The notes under the pieces were generated by a model. It searched no databases, had not been told where the DNA came from, and saw only the letters and a program-made list of their open reading frames with translations. Both the position numbers and the translations under genes were made by a program. This document shows, in pieces, positions 59,422 through 64,000 of a stretch of DNA of 64,000 nucleotides. Source of the DNA: Pseudomonadales bacterium (GTDB taxonomy: Bacteria; Pseudomonadota; Gammaproteobacteria; Pseudomonadales; Porticoccaceae); contig JACKOF010000002.1 in the NCBI GenBank assembly GCA_024234435.1, forward strand, positions 310,001 to 374,000, given 5' to 3'. Numbering within the stretch: position 1 is the stretch's first letter; every line of letters starts with the position of its first letter.

Positions 59422-59592
59422 ATGAGTGCTTTTGATAACGGGAAACGCAACGGTCAGGAGCGCAGAAAAAATCAGCGCCGGACAACTTCTGACCGCCGTG
59501 TCGATGTTCGCTTCGAACCCGGTAAAGAAGATCGCCGCCAAAAGAAACGCCGCAAGACCGATCGCGACATCTGGAGCCAGCACGACGAATGA
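59422..59592 (+). CDS. Small basic hypothetical protein
   Basis: The 56-aa protein starts at an ATG with AGAGGT 8 nt upstream. It is almost entirely charged, rich in Arg, Lys, Asp and Glu, with no hydrophobic core. Its arginine-rich stretches (GQERRKNQRRTTSDRR and RRQKKRRKTDRD) suggest RNA or DNA binding or intrinsic disorder. It follows plsC by 64 bp and ends before a terminator. I recognise no family. The strong ribosome site and terminator make it a likely real gene. Confidence 0.6.
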   Translation: MSAFDNGKRNGQERRKNQRRTTSDRRVDVRFEPGKEDRRQKKRRKTDRDIWSQHDE

Positions 59593-59608
59593 CACGCGCA
59601 CCTCACAA

Positions 59609-59642
59609 AAAAGGCCTGAATATCAATATATTACAGGCCTTT
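59609..59642. terminator. Bidirectional terminator between the small basic gene and gyrB
   Basis: AAAGGCCTG (59610-59618) and CAGGCCTTT (59634-59642) pair around a 15-nt AT-rich loop. T-rich flanks are present on both strands, ending the plsC-side unit and the minus-strand dnaN-recF-gyrB unit. Confidence 0.75.
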
Positions 59643-59658
59643 CTATATCGAAGATCCG

Positions 59659-62076
<2,418 letters not shown>

Positions 62077-62091
62077 TTATGCTCATATTCA

Positions 62092-63207
62092 TTAAATGTA
62101 AACTTCAGCAGGCATTACCCGCCCATGTTCCACGTGGAACAACCCTATATCACCAGCCTTAATTTCAGGCCAGATCATTAACAAATCTTCTTTATCAACA
62201 CCCGTAACAAAAACCTGCGCTTCAAGGTCCATCAACAAACGACCCACAGCTTTACGCCGTTCTTCATCAAGCTCCGCAGGCAAGTCATCCAGCAAATAGA
62301 TGCACTGCTGGCCTGTTATCTCTTTAAACAACTGCCCCTGTGCGAGCTGCATTGCGCTGACCAGTACTTTTGCCTGCCCCCGGGATAGCAGCTCGGCCGC
62401 ACCGGCGCGGCCGGATCGAACCCGGAGGTCCGCCCTGTGCGGCCCATGGTGCGTCACCTTGTTTTGCTGATCTCTCGGTCTATTACTCAATAAAACACTT
62501 TCCAGAGATTGCGCGGTATCCCAGCCAGGGTAATAACCAAAACTAACCGTGTCAGCCATGGCTTTCCCACCCAGATCGCTCGCAGCCTTCTTAATAAGCG
62601 GTATCAACCTTTCCGCATAGCCTTTTCGATAGCTATCAACCTGCTCAGCCAAAGAAACGAATTCTCTGTCCCAGGTAGCCAACAAAGCACCGTCTATTCT
62701 ATCACGCCGAAGCAGAGAATTCCGTTGTTTCAACGACCTCTGGAAGCGCTTCCAGATATCTCGATAACCTTGTTCCACGTGGAACACACCCCAATCAAGG
62801 TAGCGCCTGCGTCCACCTGGCCCACCCTCCAACAAAGAAAAACTGTCCGAGTTGAGCAGTAATAACGGAACGGCATCAGCCAAATGAGATGCAGCATAAA
62901 CCGGCTCTCCAGCCACTCGCATCACAAACCCGCCATTGCGGAGTCGCTGCACACCAACGGGGGTTGTGGCCCCCGAGCCTTTGGATAAATAACCAACCGA
63001 AATAAAGCCGTCCTGATCTTTCGCCATAACGCTTAACGGATTTCGGGTGCGAAAGGATCTCCCCCGACCCAAAAGATAAATCGCTTCCAGCACACTGGTT
63101 TTACCACTGCCGTTGTGTCCGTAAAAAAGATTTACACGGGGTGCAAAAGAAAGCTGAACCGCAACAAGGTTTCTAACCCCCTGCAGGTCCAGCTTTTTAA
63201 GATACAT
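62092..63207 (-). CDS. recF: DNA replication and repair protein RecF
   Basis: RecF loads RecA at single-strand gaps with RecO and RecR. The 371-aa SMC-like ATPase has Walker A GHNGSGKTS (residues 30-38), the signature near LLSRGQAKVLVSAMQLA and Walker B YLLDDLPAELD. Two perfect 16-bp parS palindromes lie inside the gene, and both are read in the same phase as Phe-His-Val-Glu, within GVFHVEQGYRD and GLFHVEHGRVM. It follows dnaN by 32 bp and precedes gyrB by 18 bp. Confidence 0.95.
   Translation of the reverse strand: MYLKKLDLQGVRNLVAVQLSFAPRVNLFYGHNGSGKTSVLEAIYLLGRGRSFRTRNPLSVMAKDQDGFISVGYLSKGSGATTPVGVQRLRNGGFVMRVAGEPVYAASHLADAVPLLLLNSDSFSLLEGGPGGRRRYLDWGVFHVEQGYRDIWKRFQRSLKQRNSLLRRDRIDGALLATWDREFVSLAEQVDSYRKGYAERLIPLIKKAASDLGGKAMADTVSFGYYPGWDTAQSLESVLLSNRPRDQQNKVTHHGPHRADLRVRSGRAGAAELLSRGQAKVLVSAMQLAQGQLFKEITGQQCIYLLDDLPAELDEERRKAVGRLLMDLEAQVFVTGVDKEDLLMIWPEIKAGDIGLFHVEHGRVMPAEVYI
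62126..62141. other. parS chromosome-segregation site within recF (C-terminal end)
   Basis: TGTTCCACGTGGAACA is a perfect 16-bp palindrome identical in form to Pseudomonas parS, the ParB nucleation site. It lies near the dnaN-gyrB side of the origin, where parS sites cluster. It overlaps codons for FHVE. Confidence 0.9.
62771..62786. other. parS chromosome-segregation site within recF (central)
   Basis: A second identical TGTTCCACGTGGAACA lies 645 bp from the first, also within recF and also coding FHVE. Two such exact 16-mers in one gene are very unlikely by chance. Confidence 0.9.
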
Positions 63208-63239
63208 TTCTGTAAAGAAATACGATTAGAAAAACGACA

Positions 63240-64000
63240 CTAAAGCCTCATAGGCATAACGACATAGGTTGCACCATTGTCTGCGGGGTCTTCCACAAGC
63301 GCACTGCTATTCGAGTCGGAAAGGGTAAAGCGGACACTCTCCCCTTTGAGAACCCCGAGCACATCAAGCACATAACTGACATTAAAACCTATCTCCAGCT
63401 CATCACCTGAATAATTAACCGTGACTTCTTCCTGCGCTTCTTCCTGTTCAGGGTTGTTCGCAACCAGCTTTAAAAGGCCGTCAGACAACATCAGACGAAC
63501 ACCTCGATATTTTTCATTGGACAAGATAGCTGTGCGACTGAAAGCATGACGCAGCTCATCTTTCCCACCCTCCATCAACTTGCTTCCTCCTTGTGGCAGC
63601 ACCCGCCGATAATCCGGATAAGCACCATCAACCAACTTGGAAGTAAATCGATATTCAGGCGTGACAATTCTCAAGTGATTATTGCCCAGCATAATGGAGA
63701 TATTTTGGTCACCGTCAAGCATGCGGGATAATTCAATCACCCCTTTGCGGGGCAAGATAGCTTGCGTTTTTTCTGCTGCGCTGGTGGAAACCGAGCACTC
63801 AGCCATCGCGAGACGGTGTCCATCCGTAGCGACGGCCCGCAAAGTATCCCCTTCAACCTCCCACAGCATACCGTTTAAATAATAACGGACATCCTGCTGC
63901 GCCATAGCAAAAGCCGTACTGTCAATCAGGTATTTCAGGTCTTGCTGTGGAATCTCGAAATCAAGCTTGCTTGACCCTTCATCCACACTGGGAAACTCAT
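63240..64000 (-). CDS. dnaN: DNA polymerase III beta sliding clamp, 5' part outside window
   Basis: The frame is open to the right edge; about 253 C-terminal codons are present, corresponding to domains 2 and 3 of the clamp. Recognisable segments are EIPQQDLKYLIDSTAFAMAQ, DVRYYLNGMLWEVEGD, VATDGHRLAMAECS and the C-terminal SSALVEDPADNGATYVVMPMRL, which ends in the PMRL clamp terminus. The start codon and dnaA lie beyond the edge. It is followed by recF. Confidence 0.97.
   Translation of the reverse strand, partial: EFPSVDEGSSKLDFEIPQQDLKYLIDSTAFAMAQQDVRYYLNGMLWEVEGDTLRAVATDGHRLAMAECSVSTSAAEKTQAILPRKGVIELSRMLDGDQNISIMLGNNHLRIVTPEYRFTSKLVDGAYPDYRRVLPQGGSKLMEGGKDELRHAFSRTAILSNEKYRGVRLMLSDGLLKLVANNPEQEEAQEEVTVNYSGDELEIGFNVSYVLDVLGVLKGESVRFTLSDSNSSALVEDPADNGATYVVMPMRL

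Overview
The window is a gene-dense, mostly co-directional housekeeping stretch of a gammaproteobacterial chromosome. Nearly every gene is a recognisable family member. Several linkages (coaBC-algC-argB-slmA-pyrE-rph, oxyR-recG, ubiC-ubiA-phoB-phoR, glyQ-glyS-gmhB-plsC next to gyrB-recF-dnaN) and two Pseudomonas-type parS sites point to a Pseudomonadales/Cellvibrionales-like, probably marine, aerobic bacterium. No IS element, prophage, CRISPR, tRNA or rRNA was recognised. The right edge (gyrB, recF, dnaN reading leftwards) lies close to the replication origin, which should be just outside the window.

Layout: 1-5.8 kb (minus): elbB (cut by the edge), trmB, a DUF423 protein, rpoH, and the ftsX-ftsE-ftsY cell-division/secretion set. 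5.8-9.8 kb: rsmD, coaD, mutM, a lone exbD, rpmG-rpmB, radC. 9.9-17.2 kb: coaBC, a membrane-anchored AlgC-type phosphohexomutase, argB, slmA, a DUF4124 protein, pyrE, rph. 17.3-25.8 kb: yicC, gmk, rpoZ, spoT, ridA, an epimerase-like protein, oxyR, recG. 25.9-32 kb: a DUF47-Pit phosphate pair, a dicarboxylate symporter, an LpxR-like outer-membrane protein, a membrane-tethered glutaredoxin, and a SnoaL/O-methyltransferase pair. 32.1-38.6 kb: a PlcP/LpxH-like phosphoesterase, an MJ1255/VC2487-type glycosyltransferase, a PAP2 phosphatase, ubiC-ubiA and phoB-phoR. 38.7-49 kb: a SYLF protein, small genes, yaaA, an M48 protease, carbonic anhydrase and the pstSCAB-phoU operon. 49.3-64 kb: TRAP dctQM, a thioesterase, grxA, an RNA methyltransferase, a DUF2959 lipoprotein, an LpxL-like acyltransferase, glyQS, gmhB, plsC, a 56-aa basic protein, gyrB, recF and dnaN.

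The strongest unifying theme is phosphate. The sensor/regulator (phoBR), the high-affinity uptake system (pstSCAB-phoU) and the low-affinity system (DUF47-pit) all lie within 24 kb. I read four arrays of 11-nt-phased PhoB-like heptamers: upstream of pstS, of phoB, of the PlcP-like phosphoesterase, and of the PAP2-glycosyltransferase pair. In three of the four, a TAGnnT -10-like hexamer lies exactly 10 nt after the last heptamer. This suggests that the phosphoesterase, glycosyltransferase and PAP2 genes form a PhoB-controlled membrane-lipid remodelling locus, which is the main candidate for an undescribed system here.

Other points of note are two perfect 16-bp parS palindromes inside the recF coding sequence, an OxyR that keeps Cys199 but has Leu at the position of the resolving Cys208, a 92-bp tail-to-tail overlap between slmA and a DUF4124 gene, and the absence of dut from its usual place between coaBC and algC.
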